A DNA stretch of 64,000 bases, from the NCBI GenBank assembly GCA_903851195.1, contig CAINNJ010000060.1, positions 1-64,000 on the forward strand, in the 5' to 3' direction. This document shows, piece after piece, positions 53,465 to 62,512 of the stretch (its first letter is position 1; every line of letters begins with the position of its first letter). A model generated the notes under the pieces. It was given only the letters and a program-made list of their open reading frames with translations. It was not told the DNA's origin and did no database searches. Position numbers and translations under genes: made by a program. This stretch comes from an uncultured Acidobacteriia bacterium (lineage in GTDB: Bacteria; Acidobacteriota; Terriglobia; Bryobacterales; Bryobacteraceae).

Positions 53465-54088
53465 ATGTGCGGAATTCTGCAGAGCATCCGGATCGGGACG
53501 GCGGCGCGGCACGCGCGCGTGGAAGCGCTGGTGCCTGTTTTCAGCGAAACGTTCGGGTTCGGCGATTATGTTCAGCTTCTGGAGCGCTTTTACGGTTTTT
53601 ACCGGCCTTTCGAAAAAAACCTGCGCCTGGTTTCCGGCCTGAACACGATTCTGCCCGACTGGAGCGAACGGCTGAAACTGCCCCTGCTCGAACGGGATCT
53701 GTTCTGGCTGGGACGCACGCGCGCCGAACTCGACAATCTTCCGGTTTGTTCCCGCCTGCCCCCGCTGGATTCCGACGATCTGCTGGCCGGAGCGTTGTAT
53801 GTCACCGAAGGGTCGACCCTCGGCGGGCAGATCATCACGCGGCAGCTGGCGAAGGCGCTATCGCTGCATCCCGGGCAGGGTTCGTCCTTCTTCGCGGGAC
53901 ACGGGCCGGAGACCGGTTCGAAGTGGCGGGAGTTCACGGCGGCACTTTGCCGAATCGCCGCGGCGGGTGACGAAAGCCGTATCGTCAGCTCCGCGGAGGA
54001 TACCTTCGAGGCCATTGAGAACTGGCTGGCCTCCGCCGTGGAGCAGGGCGGACCAACGGAGTCCGGGCTGGTGATGGAGCGTGCCTGA
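53465..54088 (+). CDS. bphO: Biliverdin-producing heme oxygenase (BphO-type)
   Basis: A 207-residue heme oxygenase-like protein. The N-terminal helix TAARHARVEALVP supplies H16, the likely proximal heme ligand. Further blocks are FGDYVQLLERFYGFYRPFEK, GALYVTEGSTLGGQII (the distal helix glycines) and KWREFTAAL. The enzyme opens heme to biliverdin, the chromophore of bacteriophytochromes, which are encoded directly downstream. The ribosome site GGGAGGGG lies nine bases before the ATG. Eight bases separate its stop from the next start. Confidence 0.88.
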   Translation: MCGILQSIRIGTAARHARVEALVPVFSETFGFGDYVQLLERFYGFYRPFEKNLRLVSGLNTILPDWSERLKLPLLERDLFWLGRTRAELDNLPVCSRLPPLDSDDLLAGALYVTEGSTLGGQIITRQLAKALSLHPGQGSSFFAGHGPETGSKWREFTAALCRIAAAGDESRIVSSAEDTFEAIENWLASAVEQGGPTESGLVMERA

Positions 54089-54095
54089 GGGAGCG

Positions 54096-56303
54096 ATGAC
54101 AGTCGATTTGAGTGCCTGCGACCGGGAGCCGGTTCAGTTCAGTGAAGCGATTCAGCCGCACGGAGTTTTGTTGGCTGTGGAGGAAGCGGGCTGGCGGATC
54201 CGGGCCGCGAGCGGAAACGCGCACCGTTTGACAGGCGGCGTCACGGAATTCCTGGGCAGGCCGCTCGCGGATGTCCTGCCGGAACAGGCGGTGTGGCTCG
54301 ATGGCAGGATCCGCGAACTGGACCCGGCGGCGGCGCCCGTGCATCTCGGCGCCATCGCATCTTCCGGCGGCGGTTACGAAGTCTTCGCGCACCGATGCGA
54401 TGACCTGCTTGTGCTGGAGTTCGAGACCATCCCGGAGGGCAACCCCTCCGGAGCGGCTCTTTACGCGCAGGTGCGGGCCTGTATCGCGAAACTGCGGAGC
54501 ACCCGGGATCTGGTCGGGGTGCTGGATGTCGCGGTGCGAGCCATCCGGGACATCACCGGCTACGACCGGGTGCTGGCTTATAAATTTCTGGCCGACGGCA
54601 CCGGGCACATTCTGGCCGAGGCCCGGCGCGACGATCTGAGCAGTTTCCTCGGCCTGCACTTTCCGCCCGGCGACGTGCCCGCTCCGGCAAGGCGCGTGCT
54701 TTCTCTGGTGTGGGTCCGGTATCAGCCCGATATCGCCTATGCGCCCGTGCCGCTGCTCTCGGACACCGGCCGGCCGCTCGATCTCAGCTATTCCGCGCTG
54801 CGCAGCACCTCGGCGATGTGCAACCGGTACTACCTCAATCTCGGCGTGCGTTCCAAGCTGGTGCTGGCGCTGCTCAGCGAGGGTGAGATGTGGGGCGCGG
54901 TGATCTGCCAGCACGAAACCGCGAAACACGTGCCGCAGGAAGTCCGGATGGCGTGCGAGACGGTGGGGCACACCGTTTCCATGGTGCTGATCGAGCGGGA
55001 GAAGGCGGATCTCGCGAGGGACGAGGCGGAGACGCACAAGAGCGTCGGCATGCTGCTGGGCAGTCTCTTCCGGCAGACCGGCGGGAGCGAATCGCCGGAA
55101 GGATTGCTGGCCTGCATTCCGGCGGGCGGCGCGGCTCTGGCGGGGCGCGGGACGATCGCTGCGGCGGGAGATACACCGCCCGTGGAGGAGATCCGGAGTC
55201 TGGTCGACTGGCTCGAAAACCGCGAGCCCGCCGCTGAGGAAGTCTACTCGACGAACTGTCTGCCGGCGCGCTTTCCGCGGGCGGCAACGTACGCGAACCA
55301 GGCGAGTGGTCTTCTGGCGATCCGGCTGGCGGCCGGCGACTATGCCCTGTGGTTCCGCCCGGAAACCGCGTACGAAGTCTCCTGGGCAGGCGATCCGCAA
55401 AAACCAGTCGAAGTAGATGAACGGAGCGGCCAGTTGCGTCTGGCGCCGCGCACCGATTTTGTGATGCGGCGCGCGCCCCTGCGCGGTCTGGCGGAACCGT
55501 GGAAACACAGCGAACGGGAAGCCGCCGCGGCCCTGCGGATGGCGATCATCACGTCGCGCCGCATCGGGGAACTGCAGTCCGGCCAGGAAACCATGATGGC
55601 GGCCAACAGCGAACTGGAAGCCTTCACTTATACGGCGGCGCACGATCTGCGCGAACCGCTGCGCGGCATTGCCACCGCGTCGCAACTGCTGGAGCGCAGT
55701 CTGGGCGAAATCGGCGAACCGGAAAAGAAGCGCCTCACGATGATCCGGCGCCTGGCGATTCGCATGGACAACCTGCTGCAATCCCTGCTGGAGTGCTCGC
55801 GTGTCGGCACAATGGCGCTGCAGCCCGCGGTAACCGATATGAACGCTCTGGCTGCCGAAGCGGCCGGTTCCATCGATGAGCGTCTGCTGGCGAACGGCGT
55901 TTCCATCCGGATCAGCCCGGGCCTGCCGGCGGTCGAGTGCGACGCCGGACAGATCCAGGAATTATTGACGAATCTGATCGTGAACGGAATCAAATACAAC
56001 GAAAGCCCCCGGAAAGTGATTGAGATCGGCTACCGGCACGGGCCGGAGGTGGCGTTCTATGTGCGGGATAACGGCATTGGCATCGCGCCTGAGCATCAGG
56101 CCGCCGTATTTGCCCTGTTCCGGCGCCTGCACGACCGCGACGCCTATGGCGGCGGCTCCGGGGCAGGTCTGGCGATCGTCCGGAAGATCGTCGAACGGCA
56201 TCGCGGAAAGATCTGGATCGAGAGCCGGGAAGGCGCGGGTTCCACGTTCTTTTTCACGCTCCCGACCACCGCGCCGCAGGCCGCCGAGGCAGCGGCGAAA
56301 TAA
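54096..56303 (+). CDS. bphP: Bacteriophytochrome histidine kinase 1
   Basis: A 735-residue phytochrome from ATG 54096, with a GAGG site; GTG 54081 is an alternative. Domains are PAS_2 (1-110), GAF (125-290), PHY (300-480), HisKA (AHDLREPLRG, H516) and HATPase (to about 725). C8 in SACDREPVQF is the biliverdin-binding cysteine, and EAIQPHGVLL follows. The GAF motif usually reading PASDIP is PPGDVPAPARR, and the PHY tongue reads PRTDF in place of PRxSF, so photochemistry may differ. It is light sensing through biliverdin supplied by the upstream heme oxygenase. Confidence 0.9.
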   Translation: MTVDLSACDREPVQFSEAIQPHGVLLAVEEAGWRIRAASGNAHRLTGGVTEFLGRPLADVLPEQAVWLDGRIRELDPAAAPVHLGAIASSGGGYEVFAHRCDDLLVLEFETIPEGNPSGAALYAQVRACIAKLRSTRDLVGVLDVAVRAIRDITGYDRVLAYKFLADGTGHILAEARRDDLSSFLGLHFPPGDVPAPARRVLSLVWVRYQPDIAYAPVPLLSDTGRPLDLSYSALRSTSAMCNRYYLNLGVRSKLVLALLSEGEMWGAVICQHETAKHVPQEVRMACETVGHTVSMVLIEREKADLARDEAETHKSVGMLLGSLFRQTGGSESPEGLLACIPAGGAALAGRGTIAAAGDTPPVEEIRSLVDWLENREPAAEEVYSTNCLPARFPRAATYANQASGLLAIRLAAGDYALWFRPETAYEVSWAGDPQKPVEVDERSGQLRLAPRTDFVMRRAPLRGLAEPWKHSEREAAAALRMAIITSRRIGELQSGQETMMAANSELEAFTYTAAHDLREPLRGIATASQLLERSLGEIGEPEKKRLTMIRRLAIRMDNLLQSLLECSRVGTMALQPAVTDMNALAAEAAGSIDERLLANGVSIRISPGLPAVECDAGQIQELLTNLIVNGIKYNESPRKVIEIGYRHGPEVAFYVRDNGIGIAPEHQAAVFALFRRLHDRDAYGGGSGAGLAIVRKIVERHRGKIWIESREGAGSTFFFTLPTTAPQAAEAAAK

Positions 56304-56333
56304 ACGTCCAGGTATGCGAAGAAGGCAAACCCT

Positions 56334-58643
56334 ATGGCACCAGACGCCGGAAGAAAGGCTGCGGACCCGGCCGTGGTGACCGCGGCGAATGTCGACCTGA
56401 CCAACTGCGACCGGGAGATGATCCAGTTGTCCGGCGCGGTGCAGCCTCACTGCGCCCTGCTGGTGATTGAGGAGCCTTCGCTGCGAATCCTGCAGGCCAG
56501 CGCCAGCACGGAACCGCTGTTTGGTCTCGCCGCCGAATCGCTGGCCGGGCAGCCCCTGTCGGTCCTGCTCGATGCGGGTGAAGAAGCCGAACTGCGCGCC
56601 GGAACGGCCGATCGCCCGCTCGAAGCTCCCGTTCATCTGATGCGTCTTGAGCGAAACGGCGAGCGCTTCCACCTGTTCGCCCACCGCATCGATGGCTTTC
56701 TGATGCTGGAACTGGAACGAAGTCCGGGCGAGGCGGATCGTCCGCTGCAGGACCTCTACGCGGAACTCCGCAACCACCTGGCAAAGCTGCAGCAGACGCC
56801 CACGCTGGAAGCGTCCCTGCAACTCGTGGTGCAGCAGGTCCGGCAGTTCACGGGCTTCGACAGGGTGCTGGCCTACCGGTTCCTGCCGGATCTGAGCGGC
56901 CAGGTCGTCGCGGAGGCGAAGACCGAAGAGGCCGAACCTTATCTGGGACTGCGCTATCCGGCCTCGGACATCCCGGCGCCCGCGCGAAGACTGTTTTCCA
57001 TGCTCTGGCTCCGCCATCTGCCGGATGTGAATTACACGCCGTCGCCGCTGGAGCCGCAACTGAACCCCGTCACGGGACAACCAGCCGATCTGAGCTGCGT
57101 GGCCGGCAGAAGCGTTTCCGTGATGTACTCCCGATACCTGCGGAACATGGGTGTGCGGGCCACCATGGTCATCACGCTCCTGAAGGAGGACAAGGTCTGG
57201 GGCCTGATCTCCTGCATGCACCACAGCGGGCGCCGCCACATTCCGTACGACGTTCGGGTCGCCTGTGAGTTTCTGGGTCATATGGTTTCGCTGCTGATGG
57301 CCGCGAAAGAGGAAAACGAAGAAAAGGCCCGCATGCTCGCCCTGCGCGAAAGGTTGGGGCGTCTGACGGACAGGCTGGGTAAGGGCGATCCGTTCTACCA
57401 GGGTTTGATCGGGGAAGAGTCCGAGCTTCTGTCCTTGCTGGATGCGGACGGCGCGGCGGTCACGATCGGCCCCTCCGTGCACCGCTTCGGAAACTGTCCG
57501 GACGACGAGCAGGTCCGGCGGATCGTCGCCTGGCTGGAGATGACGGCGGGTGAAGAAGGCGTGTATTGTACGTCCGGACTTTCCGTCGAAATGGAAGGCG
57601 CCAAGGCCTTCCGGGACACAGCCAGCGGTCTGCTGGCCGTCTGCCTCGCCAAAGCGGCAAAAATCTGGGTACTCTGGTTCCGGCCCGAAGTTTCCCAAAC
57701 GGTGGTCTGGGCCGGCAACCCCGCCAAGCCGGTGGAAACCGAATCGGTGGACGGCGAAGTTCGCCTCACGCCCCGCGGGTCGTTCGCGGCGTGGAAAGAG
57801 GAGGTAACCGGCAGGGCGCGGGAGTGGACCAGTTACGAGATCCGGACCATGGGACTCCTCAGGCAGTCGGTTTCCGAGGTCATCGCCAGACGCTCGGAAG
57901 AGATGCTTTGGCTGAACCGGGAGTTGCGGATCAGCAATATCGAACTCGATTCTTTCGCCTACGCGGCGAGCCACGATCTGAAGGAACCGCTGCGCGGCAT
58001 CCACAACTTCTCCACGCTGGTGCTCCGCCAGTCCGGCGAACTGATGGATCCGGACAGCCGGGCGCGCATGAAAGTCATCCGGAAGCTCGCGCAGCGCATG
58101 GACGAACTGATCGAAGCTCTGCTGCACTATTCCCGGATCGGGCGCACGCCCATGCAGTTTCGGAAAACGGATCTGAACCAGCTTCTCGAAGACACGCGGG
58201 AGATGCTGAGCGGGCGCTTCGAAGAAACGAAAACGGAACTGCGCGTGCCGCGTCCGCTGCCGGTGGCTTTCTGCGACCCGGTGCGGATACGCGAGGTCTT
58301 CGCCAATCTGTTATCGAATGCGCTGAAATTCAACGACAAAGGGGCCAGGTGGATCGAAGTGGGATGGCAGGACAGCGACCCGCTGCGGATCTGGGTGGAG
58401 GATAACGGAATCGGCATCGAGCCGGCACAGTACGAGAATATTTTCCGGATCTTCCGCCGGCTGCACGGAAGAGATGAGTGGGGGGGCGGATCCGGCGCCG
58501 GTCTGACGATCGTCCGCAGGATTGTGGAACGGCATGGTGGCGAGATCCGGGTGGAAAGCCGGCCCGGCGAGGGCACCCGTTTCCTGTTCACCCTCTCGCA
58601 ACAGGCTCACGAAACCGTACCGCCTCCGGAGGTCCCGTTTTGA
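56334..58643 (+). CDS. bphP: Bacteriophytochrome histidine kinase 2
   Basis: A 769-residue phytochrome, paralogous to the previous gene. C25 in DLTNCDREMIQL is the chromophore cysteine, and AVQPHCALL follows. The GAF carries the canonical YPASDIPAPARRLF and the PHY tongue has PRGSF. HisKA is ASHDLKEPLRG (H547); the HATPase ends with GGGSGAGLTIVRRIVERHGG. It therefore keeps the consensus residues that the first copy has lost. Its stop overlaps the TTG start of the response regulator gene (TTGA). Confidence 0.92.
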   Translation: MAPDAGRKAADPAVVTAANVDLTNCDREMIQLSGAVQPHCALLVIEEPSLRILQASASTEPLFGLAAESLAGQPLSVLLDAGEEAELRAGTADRPLEAPVHLMRLERNGERFHLFAHRIDGFLMLELERSPGEADRPLQDLYAELRNHLAKLQQTPTLEASLQLVVQQVRQFTGFDRVLAYRFLPDLSGQVVAEAKTEEAEPYLGLRYPASDIPAPARRLFSMLWLRHLPDVNYTPSPLEPQLNPVTGQPADLSCVAGRSVSVMYSRYLRNMGVRATMVITLLKEDKVWGLISCMHHSGRRHIPYDVRVACEFLGHMVSLLMAAKEENEEKARMLALRERLGRLTDRLGKGDPFYQGLIGEESELLSLLDADGAAVTIGPSVHRFGNCPDDEQVRRIVAWLEMTAGEEGVYCTSGLSVEMEGAKAFRDTASGLLAVCLAKAAKIWVLWFRPEVSQTVVWAGNPAKPVETESVDGEVRLTPRGSFAAWKEEVTGRAREWTSYEIRTMGLLRQSVSEVIARRSEEMLWLNRELRISNIELDSFAYAASHDLKEPLRGIHNFSTLVLRQSGELMDPDSRARMKVIRKLAQRMDELIEALLHYSRIGRTPMQFRKTDLNQLLEDTREMLSGRFEETKTELRVPRPLPVAFCDPVRIREVFANLLSNALKFNDKGARWIEVGWQDSDPLRIWVEDNGIGIEPAQYENIFRIFRRLHGRDEWGGGSGAGLTIVRRIVERHGGEIRVESRPGEGTRFLFTLSQQAHETVPPPEVPF

Positions 58644-59107
58644 ATACCGGTTTGCCGCCCGTGCTGTTGGTGGAAGACAGCGATGAGGATTTCGAGATCA
58701 CCGTCGGCGCGCTCCGCCTCGCGAATATGCGCCATCCGATTCTGCGCTGCGCGAACGGAAATGACGTCGAAAAGCTGCTGGGGCGCGAAGCGCCCTTCGA
58801 GCATGTCCTGTGTCCGGTTCTGATTCTGCTCGACCTGAATCTGGGCGGAACCAACGGCCGCGACCTGCTGGCGCGGTTCCGGGAAACCGAATGGCTCAGG
58901 ACGGTGCCCATCACCATTCTGACCACGTCTTCCAACCCCGCCGATATCCGGAAGTGTTACGCCTCGCACGCCAACACTTATCTCGTGAAGCCCGTCGACC
59001 TGGAACGTTTCGAGATCATGATTCAGAACTGGATCACCTTCTGGTTCGATACGGCGTCGCTGCCCGTTGGCGCACGCGGAGATCGGTCCGCCGCCTTCCG
59101 CTACTGA
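58640..59107 (+). CDS. Phytochrome-type response regulator (Rcp1-like)
   Basis: A 155-residue single receiver domain. TTG 58640 overlaps the kinase stop and has GGAGG seven bases upstream. Motifs are VLLVEDSDEDFEIT, phosphoacceptor D65 in LLDLNLGGTNGRDLL, ILTTSSNPADIRKCYA and YLVKPVD. The long C-terminal helix (IMIQNWITFWFDTASLP) is typical of Rcp1 and BphR proteins, which dimerise there. It is the probable phosphate acceptor for one or both phytochromes. It has no DNA-binding domain. Confidence 0.9.
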   Translation: MNTGLPPVLLVEDSDEDFEITVGALRLANMRHPILRCANGNDVEKLLGREAPFEHVLCPVLILLDLNLGGTNGRDLLARFRETEWLRTVPITILTTSSNPADIRKCYASHANTYLVKPVDLERFEIMIQNWITFWFDTASLPVGARGDRSAAFRY

Positions 59108-59138
59108 ACGGCTTCCCGCAAAGCGCGCCGGCTGACCC

Positions 59139-60728
59139 TTAACGGAGCCCGCAGGCTTTCAGGCGCGACGTGAGCGTGGCGGGGTTGAGGCCCAGCAGGT
59201 CGGCGGCGCCGCCCGGTCCGGAGATGCGGTTCCTGGCCTGTTCGAGCGCTGCCGCCAGATTGGCGCGTTCGAGTTCCCGCCACTCCCTTTCCGGTATCAC
59301 GTGCCCGGATTTCGCGGGAGCGGGAGCCAAGGGCGCCGGGCGCGATTCCTGCATGGGAAGCTGCAGTTCCATCGAGCCGCCACGGGCCAGAATGACGGCT
59401 CGTTCCACCACATTCTGCAGTTCCCGAACATTCCCCGGCCAGGGGTAACGGCGGGCCCGTTCGAGTTCCCGGAGCGAGAGTCGCGGTTCCGGCAGATGGA
59501 AACGCGCCGACGCCTGGCGAATAAAATGCGCCACCAGTTCCGGAATGTCCTCCAGCCGGTCGCGCAACGGCGGCACTTCCATGGGAAAGACGCCGAGGCG
59601 GTAGAAGAGATCCAGGCGGAATCGGCCTGCGGCGACTTCGGCCCGAAGATCGCGGTTGGTGGCGGCGATGACACGCACGTCGACGTGGCGGGTGCGGTCT
59701 TCGCCAACGCGCTCGAACTCGCCCTCCTGCAGGACACGGAGCAGTTTGGGCTGCAGTTCCAGCGGAATCTCGCCGACTTCGTCGAGGAACAGCGTGCCGC
59801 CGTCGGCTAACTGAAACCGGCCGATGCGGTCTTTCACCGCTCCGGTGAACGCGCCGCGCACGTGCCCGAAGAATTCGCTCTCGAAAAGTTCGCCCGGCAC
59901 CGAACCGCAGTTCACCTTCACTAGCGGCCGGGCCGCGCGCGGACTGCGCTGGTGGATGGCGCGGGCAATAAGTTCCTTGCCGGAGCCGCTTTCCCCCAGC
60001 ACCAGAACGGCTGCATCGGTGGCGGCGACCAGTTCCACCTGGCGCAGCGCCCGGTCCAGAGCCGGGCTGCGGCCCAGAATCTCGCCGAAGGCGCCGGCTT
60101 CGCGTACCTCTTCCCGAAGGTAGTCGCGCTCCCGCTCGAGTTCCAGCCGCAGGGCTTCGGCTGCCTCGAAGGCCCGGGCGTTAGCCACGGCCACCGCGGC
60201 AGCGTCGGCAAGAGTGGAAAGCCACCGCAGACAGACGTCGTCCGGCTCCACGCGCCGAAAAACCGCAAGCACCCCGAGCGTCTCGCCGCGAAACACCAGC
60301 GGGCGTCCCGCGAAGCCGACCAGACATTCCTCTTTCACCCAGACGGGGTCGCGAACCCACTGCCGGTCGGCGGCGAGATTCAGAATCCGGATCGACTGGC
60401 CGGTCCTGGCGATGTAACCGAGTTTCAGCGGACTCGCCGGGTCGACCCGGTGGAAAGATCCGGTGGTACGGGACCAGTCGGCCCCGGAAGCCAGGGGATA
60501 GCCGGCACTCGCGCGAAGATGCAGCGCGGGCGTGGTGGAAGTAGCCGATGCGGAACAATGCGGGCACGTCTTATCCGGTTCCAGAAGCCAGAGCCGGGCG
60601 AGAGCCACGGCCGGTTGCGATGCGACCGCCTCGATGATGGTGGTGAGCACGGCGTCGAGCGAACGCTGTTGCGCAAGGGCGACGAGTATACCGGGAAGGA
60701 GCGCGAGGTCCAAGGAGTCAGGATACAC
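59139..60728 (-). CDS. Sigma-54-dependent transcriptional activator with N-terminal GAF
   Basis: A 529-residue NtrC/NorR-like protein: GAF domain (about 15-195), AAA+ domain (about 215-450) with Walker A GESGSGKE, the sigma-54 contact loop GAFTGA, Walker [12 protein letters not shown] and [12 protein letters not shown], and a Fis-type HTH ([32 protein letters not shown]). It has no receiver, so it responds to a ligand through GAF, which has a CPHC pair (residues 55-58). It diverges from the carboxymuconolactone decarboxylase operon, which has a sigma-54 promoter and palindromes upstream. Confidence 0.93.
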   Translation of the reverse strand: MYPDSLDLALLPGILVALAQQRSLDAVLTTIIEAVASQPAVALARLWLLEPDKTCPHCSASATSTTPALHLRASAGYPLASGADWSRTTGSFHRVDPASPLKLGYIARTGQSIRILNLAADRQWVRDPVWVKEECLVGFAGRPLVFRGETLGVLAVFRRVEPDDVCLRWLSTLADAAAVAVANARAFEAAEALRLELERERDYLREEVREAGAFGEILGRSPALDRALRQVELVAATDAAVLVLGESGSGKELIARAIHQRSPRAARPLVKVNCGSVPGELFESEFFGHVRGAFTGAVKDRIGRFQLADGGTLFLDEVGEIPLELQPKLLRVLQEGEFERVGEDRTRHVDVRVIAATNRDLRAEVAAGRFRLDLFYRLGVFPMEVPPLRDRLEDIPELVAHFIRQASARFHLPEPRLSLRELERARRYPWPGNVRELQNVVERAVILARGGSMELQLPMQESRPAPLAPAPAKSGHVIPEREWRELERANLAAALEQARNRISGPGGAADLLGLNPATLTSRLKACGLR

Positions 60729-60734
60729 GAGATT

Positions 60735-60770
60735 TCGTGATTCCGGATCGTTAATTTTCGCGAATCACGA
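60735..60770. promoter_or_regulatory. Inverted repeat, probable activator binding site
   Basis: TCGTGATTC (60735-60743) and GAATCACGA (60762-60770) are perfect 9-bp inverted copies. CACGAGATTTCGTG overlaps the first arm, and CACGAGATTTC recurs at the second. They lie next to the activator start and about 65-100 bases upstream of the sigma-54 promoter, the usual enhancer position. Confidence 0.65.
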
Positions 60771-60833
60771 GATTTCACGACGCGACACCGAAGCCATTCG
60801 CTTTTCTTTTGTTGGACTTACGGACTTTTCCCG

Positions 60834-60852
60834 GTTGGCCTGCCGAATGCTT
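60834..60852 (+). promoter_or_regulatory. Sigma-54 promoter (-24/-12) of the CMD operon
   Basis: TTGGC (60835-60839) and TGCT (60848-60851) place GG and GC with the required ten bases between them. The match to the consensus is good in both elements. It is 32 bases before the start of the CMD gene and lies downstream of the activator's likely enhancer. Confidence 0.7.
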
Positions 60853-60882
60853 TACTGTACGGCGAAACGGAGAACCAACAAC

Positions 60883-61446
60883 ATGTCACGAATTCACGCA
60901 ATCGATCCCGCCGAAGCTACCGGCAAAGCGAAACAGTTACTGACAGCCGTAAACACCAAACTGGGATTCACGCCCAACCTGATGAGAACGCTGGCCAACG
61001 CGCCGGCGGCGCTGGAGGGGTATCTGAACTTCAGCGGCGCTTTGGGCAGCCCGGCGAACGCGGTCCTCGACGCGAAATTCCGCGAGATGCTGGCCCTCGC
61101 GGTCGCGCAGGAGAACGCCTGCGAGTATTGCCTGTCGGCGCATACTGCGATCGGCGGTATGGTGGGTGTCACGCCGGAAGCGTTGGCCGACAGCCGGGAG
61201 TGCAGGTCGTCCGACCCGAAACAGGAAGCGGGTCTGCGGTTCGCGCAGCAACTGGTGGAGCGGCGCGGCATGGTTTCGGACGACGAACTGGCCGCGGTGC
61301 GGCAGGCCGGTTATAGCGAGGCCGAGATCGTGGAGATTGTCGCGCATACGGCGCTCAACATCTTCACGAACTACTTCAACCACGTCGCGCAGACGGACGT
61401 GGACTTTCCGCGGGTTGCCGTGCACGCCAGCGGAGCGCGGGCGTGA
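60883..61446 (+). CDS. Carboxymuconolactone decarboxylase/AhpD-like protein
   Basis: A 187-residue AhpD-like protein ([20 protein letters not shown]). The redox motif is [17 protein letters not shown], with CxxC followed by His three residues on. [18 protein letters not shown] near the end is typical of the 'peroxidase-related' group. Likely an alkylhydroperoxidase-type enzyme. GGAG precedes the ATG. It is the first gene of an operon whose next two genes overlap it with GTGA junctions. Confidence 0.85.
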   Translation: MSRIHAIDPAEATGKAKQLLTAVNTKLGFTPNLMRTLANAPAALEGYLNFSGALGSPANAVLDAKFREMLALAVAQENACEYCLSAHTAIGGMVGVTPEALADSRECRSSDPKQEAGLRFAQQLVERRGMVSDDELAAVRQAGYSEAEIVEIVAHTALNIFTNYFNHVAQTDVDFPRVAVHASGARA

Positions 61447-61871
61447 GCGCCGGCCCCGGCTTACCGGCCTTGCTGAGGCCGCCCTTCCTTACCGAAGAGG
61501 CGGCCCGGGCCAAGGTGCAGGCGGCGGAGGACGCGTGGAACTCGCGGGATCCCGAGCGTGTGGCGCTGGCCTATACGCCCGACTCCGAATGGCGCAACCG
61601 GACCGAATTCCTGCATGGCCGGGAGGAGATCAAAGCCTTCCTCCGGCGCAAATGGGCGAAGGAACTGGACTACCGGCTGAAGAAGACTCTCTGGGGCTTT
61701 CGCGAGAACCGGATCGCGGTGAGCTTCGAATACGAATGGCACGATGCGGACGGACAGTGGTACCGTTCGTACGGGAATGAGCTGTGGGAGTTCGATGAAG
61801 CGGGGTTGATGCGGAAGCGTCTGGCCAGCATCAACGACGCGGCCATCGCGGAAAGTGAGCGACGTTTGTGA
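61443..61871 (+). CDS. NTF2-like protein (DUF1348 family)
   Basis: A 142-residue cone-shaped NTF2-fold protein. The family blocks are [59 protein letters not shown] and [23 protein letters not shown]1348 proteins are conserved but have no proven activity. GTG start overlaps the stop of the CMD gene. Expression is expected under the sigma-54 activator. Confidence 0.85.
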   Translation: MSAGPGLPALLRPPFLTEEAARAKVQAAEDAWNSRDPERVALAYTPDSEWRNRTEFLHGREEIKAFLRRKWAKELDYRLKKTLWGFRENRIAVSFEYEWHDADGQWYRSYGNELWEFDEAGLMRKRLASINDAAIAESERRL

Positions 61872-62512
61872 ACGAGATGTTTGTGAAAGAGTTGTGGCGT
61901 TACCCGGTGAAATCCATGGCCGGGGAACGCGTGAAAGAGACCGAGGTGGGGGAATTGGGATTCGCCGGCGACCGGCGAATCCTGGTGCGCGGAAAGAACG
62001 GGCGCGTGATCACTTCGCGCACGCACCCGAAGCTGCTGGGTCTGAAGGGATCGATCGACGGTGACGGGCACGTCCTGGTTTCCGGCCACCCGTGGGACTC
62101 GCCGGAAGCGCTGCAACTGGTGCGGCAGGCGGCGGGTCCGGATGCCGAACTGTTCGCCTGGGACGGACCGGAACGCTTCGACATCCTGCCGCTCCTGGTG
62201 GCGACGGACGGCTCCATCGGGCGCCTTGGTTTCGACGGGCGGCGGCTGCGGCCGAACATCGTGATCGGCGGCGTGGAAGGTCTGGCGGAACGGGAGTGGC
62301 CCGGCCACCGTTTGCGGATCGGCGAGGTGGTGGTGCGCCCGGCGCAACTCCGGGGGCGGTGCGTGATGACGACTTACGATCCGGACACGCTCGTGCAGGA
62401 TCCGGGCGTGCTGAAGAAGATCGTGCGCGAGTTCGGCGGGAAGATGGCGCTCGACACGGAAGTGTTAACGGGCGGGCGGTTGCGCGAGGGCGACAGCGCG
62501 GTTTTGATTTAA
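61868..62512 (+). CDS. MOSC domain protein
   Basis: A 214-residue protein with MOSC N-terminal beta-barrel ([17 protein letters not shown]) and MOSC domain, including [11 protein letters not shown] with the conserved Cys that takes sulfur, and [21 protein letters not shown] proteins handle molybdenum cofactor sulfur or act on N-hydroxylated compounds. It is the third gene of the sigma-54 operon, with a GTGA overlap. Its 3' end overlaps the convergent membrane gene by 48 bases. Confidence 0.88.
   Translation: MNEMFVKELWRYPVKSMAGERVKETEVGELGFAGDRRILVRGKNGRVITSRTHPKLLGLKGSIDGDGHVLVSGHPWDSPEALQLVRQAAGPDAELFAWDGPERFDILPLLVATDGSIGRLGFDGRRLRPNIVIGGVEGLAEREWPGHRLRIGEVVVRPAQLRGRCVMTTYDPDTLVQDPGVLKKIVREFGGKMALDTEVLTGGRLREGDSAVLI

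Noticed and set aside
50633-58127. Minus-strand open frames of 669, 598 and 721 codons
   Set aside because: Antisense to the PAS kinase and the two phytochromes; high-GC third positions keep these frames open.
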